A stretch of 64,000 nucleotides of DNA from Begonia masoniana (taxonomy: Eukaryota > Streptophyta > Magnoliopsida > Cucurbitales > Begoniaceae), in NCBI GenBank assembly GCA_022432975.1, contig CM039514.1, forward strand, positions 7,919,519-7,983,518, given 5' to 3'. Below the pieces are notes generated by a model. The model ran no database searches and was not told the origin of the DNA. It saw nothing but the letters and a program-made list of their open reading frames with translations. Made by a program: the position numbers and the translations under genes. This document shows positions 1 through 10,272 of the stretch, one piece after another (position 1 is the first letter of the stretch; every line of letters starts with the position of its first letter).

Positions 1-124
1 CTTGTCCAGTGAAATGTAATGCAATGTTCATGTATTTGAAAATGTTCATTCATAGCATATACATCACTGCATTCTAGTATGTTCTTACTGAGCTCTAGGC
101 TCATAGTTGAACTCCCTGTTGTAG

Positions 125-177
125 GTATGGATCCTCCAGATGAGGACTTTGTGCCTCAAGATGACGAGTTGATGTAG
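125..177 (+). other. Predicted last exon of LTR micro-gene (copy 1)
   Basis: The sequence follows an acceptor-like TTGTAG. Read in the phase used by the intact copy at 48381-48433, it gives a short acidic tail containing DEDFVPQ and then a TAG stop. The matching segment recurs in every Tekay-type LTR of this window. The earlier exons would lie upstream of the window. Whether it is ever spliced or translated is inference. Confidence 0.4.
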
Positions 178-739
178 TTGGCGGATCGAGCTCATGGAGA
201 TTGGTTGCTGCAGTCAGACAAATGTTAATCCTGTGAGAAAGTATTTTTTTTGAAAGTTATGTCAAGTCCGGTATAGCTTTTTGGAATTTTAAAACAATGT
301 ATAAACCTTGTGTTTACGTTTTAAAACTTCTGTTTTGGTGAATTCTGGAAGTGTATGTCAGTCTGTCAAGTTTTGTATGTTTTCTTGAAAATTCTAGATA
401 ATGTATGGATTTTGGTGTTGATGTTTTAAAAACCAGCTGATTGTATATTCTGAAATATTCTGAGATTGCTTGGGATTTTCTCTTTTAGGTTGCGCATGGA
501 TTTTCTCTGATTTTAGAGTTATCCATGCAGTCTGGTTCTTAAACTTCAGTCATGTTTTCTGATATAAAAAAAAAAAAAAAAAATGTTTTGAATCGGGTTT
601 GAGGGTTTGAAACTTTTATGCCTTCTGTTTTATGCCTTCTGTTTTATGCTCCATGTTTATATGTCTTCTTGTTAAATATTGTCATTTTTGCCTTTAAAAT
701 TATGGCATCCGCCTATGGCCTCCACCTAAGTCTTCCCCT

Positions 740-1225
740 TACATCTTCCACTCAACATCTTCCGCCCACATCTTCCGCCCAACATTTTCCGCCCAACATC
801 TTCCGCCTAAGTCTTCCCCTTTCATCTTCCGCCCAACATCTTCCGCCCACATCTTCCGCCTTACACCTTCCCCCTTACATCTTCCGCCCACATCTTCCGC
901 CCAACATCTTCCGCCCATATCTTCCATCTTACATCTTCCACCTTACATCTTCCGCCCACATCTTCCGCCCACATCTTCCGCCCAACATCTTCCGCCCACA
1001 TCTTCCGCCCTACATCTTCTGCCCTACATCTTCCACCTACATCTCCTACCCTACATCTTCCACCCTACATCTTCCACCCCACATCTTCCACCCACATCTT
1101 CCACTCTACATCTTCCACCTACATCTTCCACCTACATCTCCTACCCTACATCTCCTACCCTACATCTTCCACCTTCCACCTTATATCTTCCACCCCACAT
1201 CTTCCACCCACGTCTTCCACTTCTG
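740..1225 (+). repeat. Tandem array, ~15-bp CATCTTCCGCCCACA-type unit
   Basis: Roughly thirty imperfect copies of a pyrimidine-rich unit lie within the distal half of the LTR. Because the unit is about 15 bp and lacks stop codons, it produces a 220-codon open frame that should not be taken as a gene. The position corresponds to the 35-bp arrays of the related LTRs at 53752 and 61612. Confidence 0.85.
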
Positions 1226-2732
1226 TCATCCAATTTATGTCTTCCATTTTATGCCTTCAATTTTATGTCCTCTATTTTAAATGTTTTAAATTTTTTTAAA
1301 AGTTCAAGAAAAAAAAATATGTCACGTTTTAAATGTCTGGAGTGAGGCTCGCCGGCCCCGATCGGGTCGGGGGTTGTCACATTTATTGACTTCTATGCTT
1401 AATCAATCGGTGCCCAATTTTCATTTTGGTTCGATTTGAAAAGTATAACATAATTGAAAACTAAAATTATGCATATTTCAAAATATTAATAGATCATATA
1501 GACCTTATTTATTTCATTATTTTCTTCTATGGTTTTAATTTAAGCATACGATCGTGAATGATAGTTTACCCAAATTTGTTCGAATAAGCGTGTAGATTTG
1601 GATGTGACCAACTATTTAGGCATGTGAGTTTGATCATAGGTGTTCCAAATTCCAATCTTAAACTATGCCAAAATAATTTTCTAGTTTGTTATGTTTTGTT
1701 ATTTTTAAGCTTAAAATGTTGTCCCTTTCCCACATAAAGCCAAAAAAAATTTACTTAGAGATGACAAACGAGCCGGCCGAACTTGAAAAAGTCTGTCTTA
1801 CCGGGCCTAGTAAGTTAAACGAATCGAACCTAACGAACTGGATAAAAAAATTTTCAACTAGAACTGGTTCATGAGTCAATGTTGAAGGAGCCGAGTCGGC
1901 CAAACGAGCCTAACAAGCTGAGCCTAAATAACCGAACACACGTAAATATTTTCAATTTATATAAATGTAATGTATATTTTTTTAAAAAATAATTATAATA
2001 ATTATTTATCATTATAATGTCAAAATATAATAGTTAGTTGTGTAGTTAACAAAATTGTTTTATTAATACAGAAAATGACATGTATTTAAAAAAAAAATAT
2101 TTGAGATGATCTAATAAAAAGTATCACATAAAATCATTATAAATATTTGATTATTGCATTATTACAAATTATTCTCATACTAACTAGGTTGGTAAATGTC
2201 AATAATTTTCAATTAATGTGATAAATGAGTCGGCTAAGCAGAGGCTAAAAAAATTTGATTCACTAAACTTAAGTTAAACTAGTCGAGTCGGGGCTGCTAT
2301 CGTACCAAACCTTTGTCATCTCTACGTTTACGTAGTCGACATTTTTCTATTATTTTCTCTTTGGTTGTGAGAGCTTAGAGAGAGAGACACAACTTTGTTG
2401 ATGTATTACAAAAATTTATTGCAGTTTGGTGTATAATTTAATTTTATATGACGTGACGTTTAGTCAAATAAATGACTACTTTCATTAATCAATGAACGAC
2501 GCATAAACAACACGTCAAATAATCAAAGGAGAGCGAAGACATAAAATTATCCTCTGTAGAACTTGTTTTTATAAAAAAAAATATATAAAAATTATTTGCA
2601 CCAATCATATATGACATTAAAATAATATTTCTAAGTTTACGCTATGGTTGGACTCTCATATGTATCATTCATTGTAAGCACGATATATATTAGATTATTT
2701 AAACTATTAATAAATGAATGATACGTAAGAAC

Positions 2733-2945
2733 TAGGGGGGACAAAATCGGACTAGAACAACGGTTATAATCGGAACTGGGGATCAAAAACTCTGAAAACC
2801 GAACCGAACAGTGAGTCAACAATTCGATTCGAAAACAGGTTAAAAACTAGACTCAAAATCATAAAAAATCAGTCTATATCTAAAAAGAGGCCCAAATCTG
2901 ACCTAAACTCCAAAAACCCGACTCAAAATAATAAAAAATGTATAT
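2733..2945 (+). mobile_element. 5' half of hAT-type MITE (copy A)
   Basis: It begins AGGGGGGACAAAATCGG directly after TAAGAACT (2725-2732), the 8-bp sequence that also follows the complete MITE copy at 7745-8092. The right half is missing and is replaced by the unassigned block at 2946. The same truncation occurs in unit C, so it predates that duplication. Confidence 0.55.
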
Positions 2946-3940
2946 ATATGAAAGTTTAAGATCAGTTATGTGATGTCACACAAGGATCTTCGTGTGACAT
3001 CGATTTTTAATTCAATGATGGACAATAAAAATGCGGAAATCAATGACACAAGAGGTTGGTAACGCAGTTCGGCAACCAGCCTACGTCTGCGGGGCCACGC
3101 CCAGATATAAAAATATTTCTTTGAGTTTACAAAGTTACAAGACAATTGAACTTATACAAATAAATACCCCCTCTTATCTTTGTTGCCGCCTATAGCTAAC
3201 TTCCCCAAGGAAACTGTTTTTGTGAGATCCTCTCGACTTTAGAACGACTTCTCCCGAGATCTAGATAACAACAAGATCTCCATATTGTTAGTTCCTCCCA
3301 AAACCCGTGTTATGGCAAGATCCCTTCGCCCACGATCAAGAACAACAAGCTCCCCGTGTCGAAGAAACAGAACTCCTCACGAGTTCGGATGCAGCCTCCT
3401 CCTGAAACTGAGTTTCAATGAAGAACAAAGAATATTGCCTCCTGGGACACCTCCTGGAACACCAGATCGAAGTCTTCGGATACAATAATCAACACACTCA
3501 ATAAAACGATGAAATCCACATATTAGATCGAGTGTGTAAAACAATCACAAACCCATACGCAGAAACGTAGGGAGTGAAAGAAAACCGACGGCTTGGAAAA
3601 ACAAAGAAACCTTCTCACGCGTAAAACATAACTCCGTCGTCAATCAGCTTTCTCAGTGAACGAAAGCCTTAAATAACATTGGTAACTTTCATATCTTCAA
3701 TTCGGTTCAATTACCAAATCAGATTTAATGCCGCAAGAAATAAGGAAACCAAATCTTAAAAAATTCGGTTGTGTGACACACCGTGTGACACTTTAGGAAA
3801 GTATCTCCAAAAAATCAGATATTCGCCCAAAAAATTAAGAAATCATCTCATTAATCATGAGAACTCGGAGCCCAGCAGATTTCACTAAATTTCCGTCAAA
3901 TCGGCTTACCAAATAAAAGTTTTCCAAAAAATAAGTATAT
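2946..3940. other. Unassigned repeat block shared by units A and C
   Basis: No gene is recognised here. The block recurs in unit C at about 25498-26447. It carries the palindromic pair GTCACAC / GTGTGAC near its left edge and CGTGTGACAC near 3780, and replaces the right half of the MITE. It may be an old insertion such as an LTR or DNA element, but I cannot place its ends. Small ORFs in it, for example at 3285-3488, are arginine-rich and not conserved in frame between copies. Confidence 0.4.
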
Positions 3941-4765
3941 ATATCTTTCGAAATCACTGCATAACCCTCTGGAATGTCACTTAAAATAACGTCATAGATT
4001 TTATTTTTTCAGCTATTCTGAATCTACACATCTTTCCATTTTGTTGCTGGGAGAACTAAATCTAATCTAAATTCATGAAAATGAAAGATCAACGTTCTTA
4101 TGTTCATCCTTTTTCACCTTATACGGGAAACAGAGTTAAGACTTCACGCCTCTAGATGAACCTCATTGTGGTTAGAAAATATTCTAGTATAAACACTAGT
4201 TTTAAAAATTCCTATATTAATCCAAATTTTCTTAATTTTATTTCCACGCCAACGACAAAAAAAAAAATATCAGATTGAGATCCCCAAAGTGGATAGCAAA
4301 TATTGCAATCGCTGACAAAAATTTCAAGAAAACAGTCTTGAACGACCTTTGGTTCCTTATCCAATCTCCATTATAAATATTTGTTACCACATATTTTTCT
4401 CAGAAACTAAGCAGACCAAGAAACACCAACAAGTTCAAAGAAACTGTTCATAAATTTATGACTCAGAACACCTAACTATCAAAATAGAAGATGTAAACCA
4501 ATAAGTTTCCTTGGACGGCCTATGCGTGAAATAACATTTGATCAGCCAATTTCTCGAACAATATAAATCGATAATATCAGAAAAATGGACAACACTTACA
4601 GTACAGTTAAAATCACGTTATTCAAAATACACGGAAGCATTGCCAACTGATACCATCATCTTTCACAAATCAGAGCTGAATCCAATAATACATGAAGAAC
4701 CGCAATTATTCAGCAATTCCTAAAACAAAGAATTCAATGATAACCGAATATTGAAAAGAACTCAC

Positions 4766-4959
4766 GCTTTCACAAATGCCTTAAGAAAATGAACGTCTTG
4801 AGCTATATAATGCCGAAAAGTTTCGATCAAGAGATTGCCAGAAGCTAAGCAAACCATAAACGGAGTGTACGAAGCGAAAAACGATTCTCTACGAAACTTG
4901 TTCCATAATCTTCTAGCGAGAGCAACTTCACTGTCGACATTGGAATGGATTGAAGCCAT
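4766..4959 (-). pseudogene. TH2-like (TENA/THI-4 domain) first-exon fragment, copy A
   Basis: The minus-strand frame from ATG at 4959 encodes a TENA/THI-4 domain start with VCLASGNL and FRHYIAQDVHFLKAF. This matches the N-terminal region of plant TH2 (thiamin monophosphate phosphatase with TENA domain). The frame stays open upstream to about 5100, which could hold an organelle-targeting extension. It ends at a good 5' splice site, AAAGC then GTGAGT. I find none of the following exons in the next several kb, so this is a captured or duplicated first exon rather than a working gene. Copy B is the same in this exon; copy C differs by a few residues. Confidence 0.75.
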
Positions 4960-5148
4960 TGGAGTGAACGGCGAAAATGATCGAGGAAATGAATAGGAAT
5001 AGTTGGATTGCAGAGGGCGGGAGAGGAGAAATCGGAGAGAGTTGAAGAAAAGGGGCCGATTCTTGATTGGAAAGGGGGGAAAGACTCCGAAGCTCGTCAA
5101 GGGAAAGAGAGAAGGCCGCGGTTGCTTTTATACAGAGAGCGCAGAGGA

Positions 5149-5151
<3 letters not shown>

Positions 5152-5185
<34 letters not shown>
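5152..5185 (+). repeat. GA microsatellite
   Basis: An uninterrupted GA run lies upstream of the TH2-like exon on its minus strand, where it reads as CT-rich 5' leader. The run is shorter in copy B (20289-20308) and copy C (28326-28342), so it varies between duplicates. Confidence 0.85.
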
Positions 5186-5188
<3 letters not shown>

Positions 5189-5257
5189 ACGGTCGGGAAG
5201 AAGAAATTGTAGAAGAAAAATACAAATATTTTAACAATTAAAATTCTTATAAAATCG

Positions 5258-5795
5258 GGTAATTACTGTAAGAAACCTCAAGTTATTGATTTTTTTTTTC
5301 TTCAAAAAAATTTAAACTTTCAATCTTAACTATTCAAATTTTAAACTATTAAAAATCTAATAAAATAAACTCTGTCAGTCAATCAATCTTTGTTCGTTCT
5401 CAAAAAAGGGCATAGAACGGATTGTTGTTCTACGACAAATGGCCATCTGTTATTTTCAGTGTCACGTGACACTTGACACGTCGGATCAGATGCACATGTT
5501 AGATGTGAACACCTTCCGTTATACGTGCGGTGCACGGTGCTCAAGAACGGTCGGCTGTTTCAGGAGAATAGCCGACTGTTCTCCCGCAAACAGTCGACCG
5601 TTCTTCGAGACCAACCAACCATTCTGGAATATTAACCCTTCGTTGGTAAATTGAGGATGAAGAACGGTCGGCTATTCACGACAATCGTCTGATCGTTCAC
5701 GAGTACAGTTGATCGTGTCATGCTATGACCCTATGTTAATAAATTGAAGGCAAAGAAAGGTCGAACGGTATTCGGAAAGGCAAATAGAGGAGAGA
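5258..5795. other. Copy-A-specific insert with inverted GAACGGTCGGCTGTT motifs
   Basis: Units B and C have no matching sequence here, where both continue with an AT-rich segment. The motif GAACGGTCGGCTGTT near 5544 is followed by its near-inverse at about 5588-5606, and further half-copies lie at 5664 and 5684. This suggests the remains of a DNA element or a local hairpin. I recognise no gene; the 71-codon frame at 5439-5654 has no supporting features. Confidence 0.4.
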
Positions 5796-6022
5796 GAGAA
5801 CTAATATGGAAATAAAAATTACTAATTAATGAATGAAAAAGCCATTAGCATAATTAAAATTTAAAATTTAATTTAAGGCCCCGTTAACGGCGGACCTTAA
5901 CTACCCTAAACGATTTTCAGAGACAGAGAGTTGCAGAGAAAAATTAAAATTCGCATTCAGTCGCCATTGTATCTTCTTCATTGTTGTAAATGATCGACTG
6001 GGAATTAACCAACGAGTGAGAC

Positions 6023-6316
6023 TCATTTTTTCTTCGTCTTCGTTTTCTTCCTCTTAGGTTTTGTCTTCGACTCTCTGGTTTTTAGTCGCTCAGACTTTTT
6101 TTTCACCATTGTCGATTCAGAAGACTGTTCTTCCACCTGTTTCCCGCGTTCAAGTTTGTCTCTGGTAAAAGATTCGACCAAATTCTTGACGACGATGTGA
6201 GTGAGTAACTCGATCTCACAATCTGATTTTTCCGCCATTGATTTGACCTCTTTTTTCAATTCATCGAAAGACCGATCCTTCTTCAACTTCGACCTCGCTT
6301 CTTCCAAGATCTTCAT
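6023..6316 (-). CDS. Lysine-rich small protein, copy A
   Basis: A 97-codon frame runs from ATG at 6316 to TGA at 6023. Residues 1-50 are highly charged and helix-like (KKDRSFDELKKEV), a middle part contains CEIELLTHIVVKNLVESF, and the tail is a run of Lys, Arg and Thr resembling a nuclear localisation signal. I do not recognise the family. A TATAAATA box lies about 38 bp upstream of the ATG. Four copies occur in the window; copies A and B keep the full frame, C has lost the ATG, and D is split by an LTR. Retained frames in two copies argue for a real gene, but none of the paralogues identifies its role. Confidence 0.5.
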   Translation of the reverse strand: MKILEEARSKLKKDRSFDELKKEVKSMAEKSDCEIELLTHIVVKNLVESFTRDKLERGKQVEEQSSESTMVKKKSERLKTRESKTKPKRKKTKTKKK

Positions 6317-6353
6317 GACGTTGGTTAAGGTTTCACCTTCAAATCCTGACTTT

Positions 6354-6361
6354 TATTTATA
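6354..6361 (-). promoter_or_regulatory. TATA box of the lysine-rich ORF
   Basis: TATAAATA on the minus strand lies 38 bp before the ATG at 6316, leaving only a very short 5' leader. The same box precedes the copies at 22669-22676 and 50190-50197. Confidence 0.5.
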
Positions 6362-7092
6362 GATTAATAAGAAATTGATGAGCTGATATTAAGGAAGTTT
6401 GAATCAACTAGAATTCTAAATTGATTAAGATTAAATAAATCAAATTTATTATCTTCAAACCATTTAAATGTTTTCAAACTCTTTTGAATTACATCTTCCA
6501 TTATTAGTACGGAGTATCAACCATTTCCACCATTGTCCAATGCTCCGGTTCCTATTATATCTCTTGTCATTCCTCCTCCTTTACTGTAGCCGTCGCAGTC
6601 CAGGTGGCCTCAGCAGAAAGTGGAAAAATTGATATATTATTTTAATTATTTAAAATTTTATCATATTATAATATATACAATTATAATATTAAGAGCAATG
6701 GTACGGTCATTTTTTAACTCATATTAAAATAATAACTTCACTTAGTTTTAAATTCATAAACCCAAATCAAGTGGAGATATAGATTTTTCATTTTTTTAAA
6801 AAAAATTCATTGTGGCCATCTATTACGACAATCATCTTATTTGGGTTCTTTTATGATCATGCATAAATCTTTCATAGCAAATAATTAAATTTATGGTTAA
6901 TTTCAATTAAGTTCACGTAAAATTTTTACGATTGTATTTCGTTTATAATAAAAAATCACTTTTATTATTAGAAAAAAAAAATGTATTAAAAGAAAAAAAA
7001 AATGTTGACAAGTTACACAAGATAAAATTTTAATTTATTTATGAGTAATAATCAGTATGGATCCCGAATTATAGAGGTCCTACCAACCAACA

Positions 7093-7217
7093 TGTAACAC
7101 CCCGCATTTTTGTCTATGTAATTATTCCCCGAATCATTGTGTGGTATTAATTTGATATTAATACAATGTATGTTTTTAGTAGAATTTGTCGGAGTGTTTA
7201 GTGAAAAAGTGAATTAC
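7093..7217 (+). mobile_element. 5' end fragment of a Tekay-type LTR
   Basis: TGTAACACCCCGCATTTT and the following 120 bases resemble the start of the solo LTR at 47192. The similarity stops at about 7217, and the duplicated leader segment resumes. It is a truncated LTR; the rest was lost by deletion. Confidence 0.6.
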
Positions 7218-7221
7218 GGAG

Positions 7222-7744
7222 GAAGAACGAATTAATCCTAACGAGCCAAACTAAAAAAATTTCAAAGTCGAACTGGCTCTGGAGGCAAAATTAAACGAGC
7301 CGAGCTGGACCTAGTACAGTACCGAGATTTTGTCATATTTACATATACTTGGTCCATATTGTTTCATTATTTTCTCTTTGGCTGTGAGAGCTTAGAGAGA
7401 TAGAAACACAACTTTGATTATGTATTACAAAAACTTATTGCAGCTTGTTGTATAATTTAATCTTATATGATGTGAAGTTTAGTCAAATAAATGACTACTT
7501 CTGTTAATCAATGACCGACGCATAAACAACACATCAAATAATCAAAGGAGTCGAAAACATAGAATTATCTTAGTGGAGCTTGTTTTATAAAAAGAATAAT
7601 ATAAGAATTATTTGCACCAATCATTTATGACACTAAAAATATAACGTTAGAATAATATTTCTAAGTTTACGCTATAGTTGGACTCTCATATGTATCATTC
7701 ATTATAAGCATGACATATATTTTATTATTTGATACGTAAAAATT
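7222..7744. repeat. Partial second copy of the unit leader segment
   Basis: This stretch matches 1760-2732 and 24310-25285 with deletions, including the GAGCCG-type motifs, a GTGAGAGCTTAGAGAGA stretch and the sequence around the MITE target site. It shows that the leader segment follows the lysine-rich ORF block again in unit A, as it does in unit C. Confidence 0.7.
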
Positions 7745-8092
7745 AGGGGTGGACAAAATCGGATCGGAATAATAGTTATAACCGAAACTTAGGATCAAAA
7801 ACTGTGAAAACCGAGCCGAACAGCGAGTCAACAATTCGACTCGAAAATAGGTTAAAACCCGACTCAAAATCGTAAAAAATCAGCCCATACCAAAAAAGAG
7901 ATCCAAACCTGACCCAAACTCCGAAAACCCGTCCGAAAACAATAAAAAATGTATATATTTTTTTAATTTTTTTTTTTAATTTACAGTCGAACCAGGATCG
8001 AACCGTGAAACACGGTCGGGTACGGTTCTAGTTCCGGAATTCCACAGTTCCAGTTCCGTTCGTGGGTGGAACCAGATTGTGCCCTCCCCTGG
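7745..8092 (+). mobile_element. hAT-type MITE with 8-bp target duplication
   Basis: The left end AGGGGTGGACAAAATC and the right end (GATTGTGCCCTCCCCTGG) are imperfect inverted repeats of the kind seen in small non-autonomous hAT elements. The right end is followed by TAAGAACT (8093-8100). The left flank here is TAAAAATT, but the paralogous sites at 2725 and 25278 read TAAGAACT, which supports an 8-bp duplication with later substitutions. There is no coding capacity. Confidence 0.6.
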
Positions 8093-8880
8093 TAAGAACT
8101 GTGACAGATGTGTCAAATTATCGTGATTATCGTTGTATAAAGTATAAAAAAAATCATTTTTGCAAAGTAACTATGCTCCTACAATCAATCAAGACCCTAA
8201 ACTTTAAAACATAATTATGAAGCTTAAACAGATCAACCGAACAGTCTAGCAAGTGTAGGTTTGGTTCAATTCAGCTAAAAAAAAATACTGTTTTCACGAC
8301 TGGAGAACATCATCTTCCTCATCTGTTCCAACCCAGAACGTCTGTGTAATCTGTTTGGTTCTCGAGAAAATGTCCAAGAAAATTGACAGGAAAACACTTT
8401 CTATCATTTCCATCAATCTTTGATCAGGGTGAAAACACATTTCTAGTATTTTTAAAATTATTATTTTTAAATAATTATATAGAAACGTTAATTTTCCTTT
8501 AAAAATCATATTAAATGAAAAATAAAAATATTTAAAAAAAACATAAATGGTATAAAAATAGGATAATATTTTGGAAATCTTAAATATATTTCCTAATTCT
8601 TTAATTTTACACTAATATTATATTTATGCGCATTTTTATGTGTAATTCATATTTTTGCATAAATAAATATTTATAATTTATTTTATGGTATTTGTCAATA
8701 AAAATCTTGAACTAAGATTAATGACAAAACAAAATTTAAATTATCATTCGCTAATCTAATTATGCACGGTCACCCGCAGTTAAAATGTAAGCAACTGCAC
8801 TTGGTGGATTGACTTGTTAATATAAGATATTTTAAAGATTATTTTGTTTTATTAACGATAATAGTTTAAAGTTTATCTGT
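8093..8880. other. AT-rich intergenic stretch
   Basis: I find no gene, repeat boundary or RNA gene that I can support here. The sequence is AT-rich and not obviously repeated elsewhere in the window. It separates the MITE from the AHL promoter region. Confidence 0.5.
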
Positions 8881-9204
8881 CACTGTCACGGTCACTTATC
8901 ATATAATTTATTTTATTATTTTATTTTTTTTCCATTATTTTAGGAAGTAATAAATAACAAGATTTTAGAATATAATTAAAAAATAAAATGAAAAATAAAG
9001 ATTCTTTCATACAAGATTCCAACCATTTGTGATACATGGAATTTGGAAATAATAAGGAAAAATGGAAATTCTGATAATAAATAATAATATTAAATAAATA
9101 AAAAATCTCGTATATTGCAATAAATAAATGTAATTTATTTAATTTTTTTCTCTCTCTAACTCTCTCTCTCTGTCTCTCCAATTCTCTCTCTAGACCTTTC
9201 CAAA

Positions 9205-9640
9205 ATGGAAGCGAATGAAAACCCACTCAGCCCCTACTACCACCTCCAGGAGCAGCAGCAGCACCACCACCACCAGAGCCCCACCACTGCCTCAACCACC
9301 GCTACCATCTTCACGTCATCCACCAATGGCCTTCTCCCAAGTGCCCTTCATATGTCTTCTCCGGCCAATACGACAACCACTGACAGGGGGGCCCACATGC
9401 TCTACCCTCATTCTGCGCCGTCTGCGGCGGTGTCTCCGTCCCCGTTGGAGTCTGTCCGGCGGAAGAGAGGGAGACCCAGAAAGTATGGCACCCCAGATGA
9501 GGCTTTAGCCGCGAAGAAAGCTGCGACCGCCTCCGCCCATTCTTCCACTCCGAGGGAGAAGAAGCACCGGGGTTCTTCTTTTGCTCCTTCTGCCTCTTCG
9601 TTTTCTGAATCCTCGAAGAAATCCCAACTAGGTGCTCTCG
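9205..9640 (+). CDS. AHL-type AT-hook protein, first exon
   Basis: From ATG at 9205 the frame encodes a Gln/His/Ser/Thr-rich N-terminus, then the AT-hook KRGRPRKYG at about residues 87-95, and ends with KKSQLGALG. That is the usual lead-in to the PPC/DUF296 domain of AHL (AT-hook motif nuclear-localized) proteins. A 5' splice site (CTCG then GTGGGT) follows at 9641, so this is exon 1. A CT-rich leader precedes the ATG. The intron is invaded by the Reina-type element at 9973. After that element only about 58 bp of intron remain before duplication unit B, and no PPC exon is seen. It is probably a broken locus, although exons beyond the window cannot be excluded. Confidence 0.75.
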
Positions 9641-9972
9641 GTGGGTCTCTCTGAATAATCATTTTACATATTCCACATCTACACCCCATTCCTGCAAAAC
9701 TCGCACATTACAACAACAATAAGTAATCTTCTGGCGGAAAAACAGAAGTTTAGGTGGAAGTTAAATTTATTTATTTAGCATGAAAAGGCTAACAAAGAAA
9801 AGAAAGACATCTCATAGTCCTAATTATCAGTTAGACAAAACAACGTGACGGAACCAATATGTCTAACCTGCACAAATGAGTTGTGCATTTTCAACTCTTC
9901 AAGAGCAGCCTTTCTCAAATCCAAAATCAACAGCGTTGCATCATCATTATCTGCAGAGTCTTCTGCCAACTC

Positions 9973-10272
9973 TGTTGTGAGAATGCTAGTTTAATAGATA
10001 ATATTAGTCGGAATCCTCACAAGCGTTTACAGAAGGAAGGAAAAAGAAAAACTTCAGGAAAACGTTAAAGAAAAACTAATAAGAAAAAACAGATAATTTC
10101 ACTCCACGCCTTCGTCCCTTGTAGCAGCTCGTTATAATGGAGCTTTTCCTAACGGTTTTGCCACGTCATCCGTCTTCTTAACTGACTCGGGCTTGGGCTG
10201 ACGGCTTCTTCTGCTGCGCTTACCCTTCGCAGCCCAGCTATGTAATCCCATTTGGAGGCCCTTCTTGTAACA
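9973..10272 (-). repeat. 3' LTR of Reina-type element
   Basis: It is 300 bp and nearly identical to 18726-19025. On the minus strand it runs TGTTACAAGAAGG to CTCACAACA. It is preceded by a purine tract (minus-strand TGAGGGGGAGGAC, 10273-10285). The pol frame continues about 140 bases into this LTR before stopping at 10132. Confidence 0.9.

Larger units (their letters stand above)
1..1381 (+). mobile_element. 3' part of a Tekay-type LTR (window-truncated)
   Basis: This stretch matches the distal parts of the LTRs at 51695-54766 and 60103-63931: the region before the last micro-gene exon, the A-rich tract near 567-584, a pyrimidine-rich tandem array, and the terminus GGGTTGTCACA with the expected CA end at 1381. 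The 5' part lies outside the window, so I cannot tell a solo LTR from the 3' LTR of a full element. The next base starts the duplicated segment that also occurs near 23935, which confirms the boundary. The array is a 15-bp type, unlike the 35-bp type in the two related LTRs. Confidence 0.85.
1382..7092. repeat. Segmental duplication, unit A
   Basis: Unit A shares long, near-identical stretches with unit C (1382-5257 against about 23935-28420) and with unit B (3941-5257 against 19084-20400; 5796-7090 against 22100-23438). The order inside is: leader segment with repeated GAGCCG-like motifs, truncated hAT-type MITE, an unassigned block, TH2 exon 1 (minus), a copy-specific insert, and the lysine-rich ORF (minus). 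In unit C the leader segment starts again right after the last block (31683 onward), so the copies were arranged head to tail. Confidence 0.8.

Noticed and set aside
618..1280. 220-codon open frame
   Set aside because: It is translation of the 15-bp pyrimidine-rich array of an LTR.
1686..1874. 62-codon frame, repeated at 24238-24465
   Set aside because: It falls in the duplicated leader segment with degenerate GAGCCG motifs; its end differs between copies and no domain is seen.
3285..3488. Arginine-rich frame, repeated at 25833-26039
   Set aside because: Short, with a non-conserved start; probably chance in an unassigned repeat block.
4538..4723. 61-codon frame, identical at 19676-19861
   Set aside because: It lies antisense in the presumed intron of the TH2-like exon; identity only reflects the recent duplication.
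5003..5241. Arginine/glutamate-rich frames (also at 20141 and 28165)
   Set aside because: They are antisense to the TH2-like leader and its GA microsatellite.
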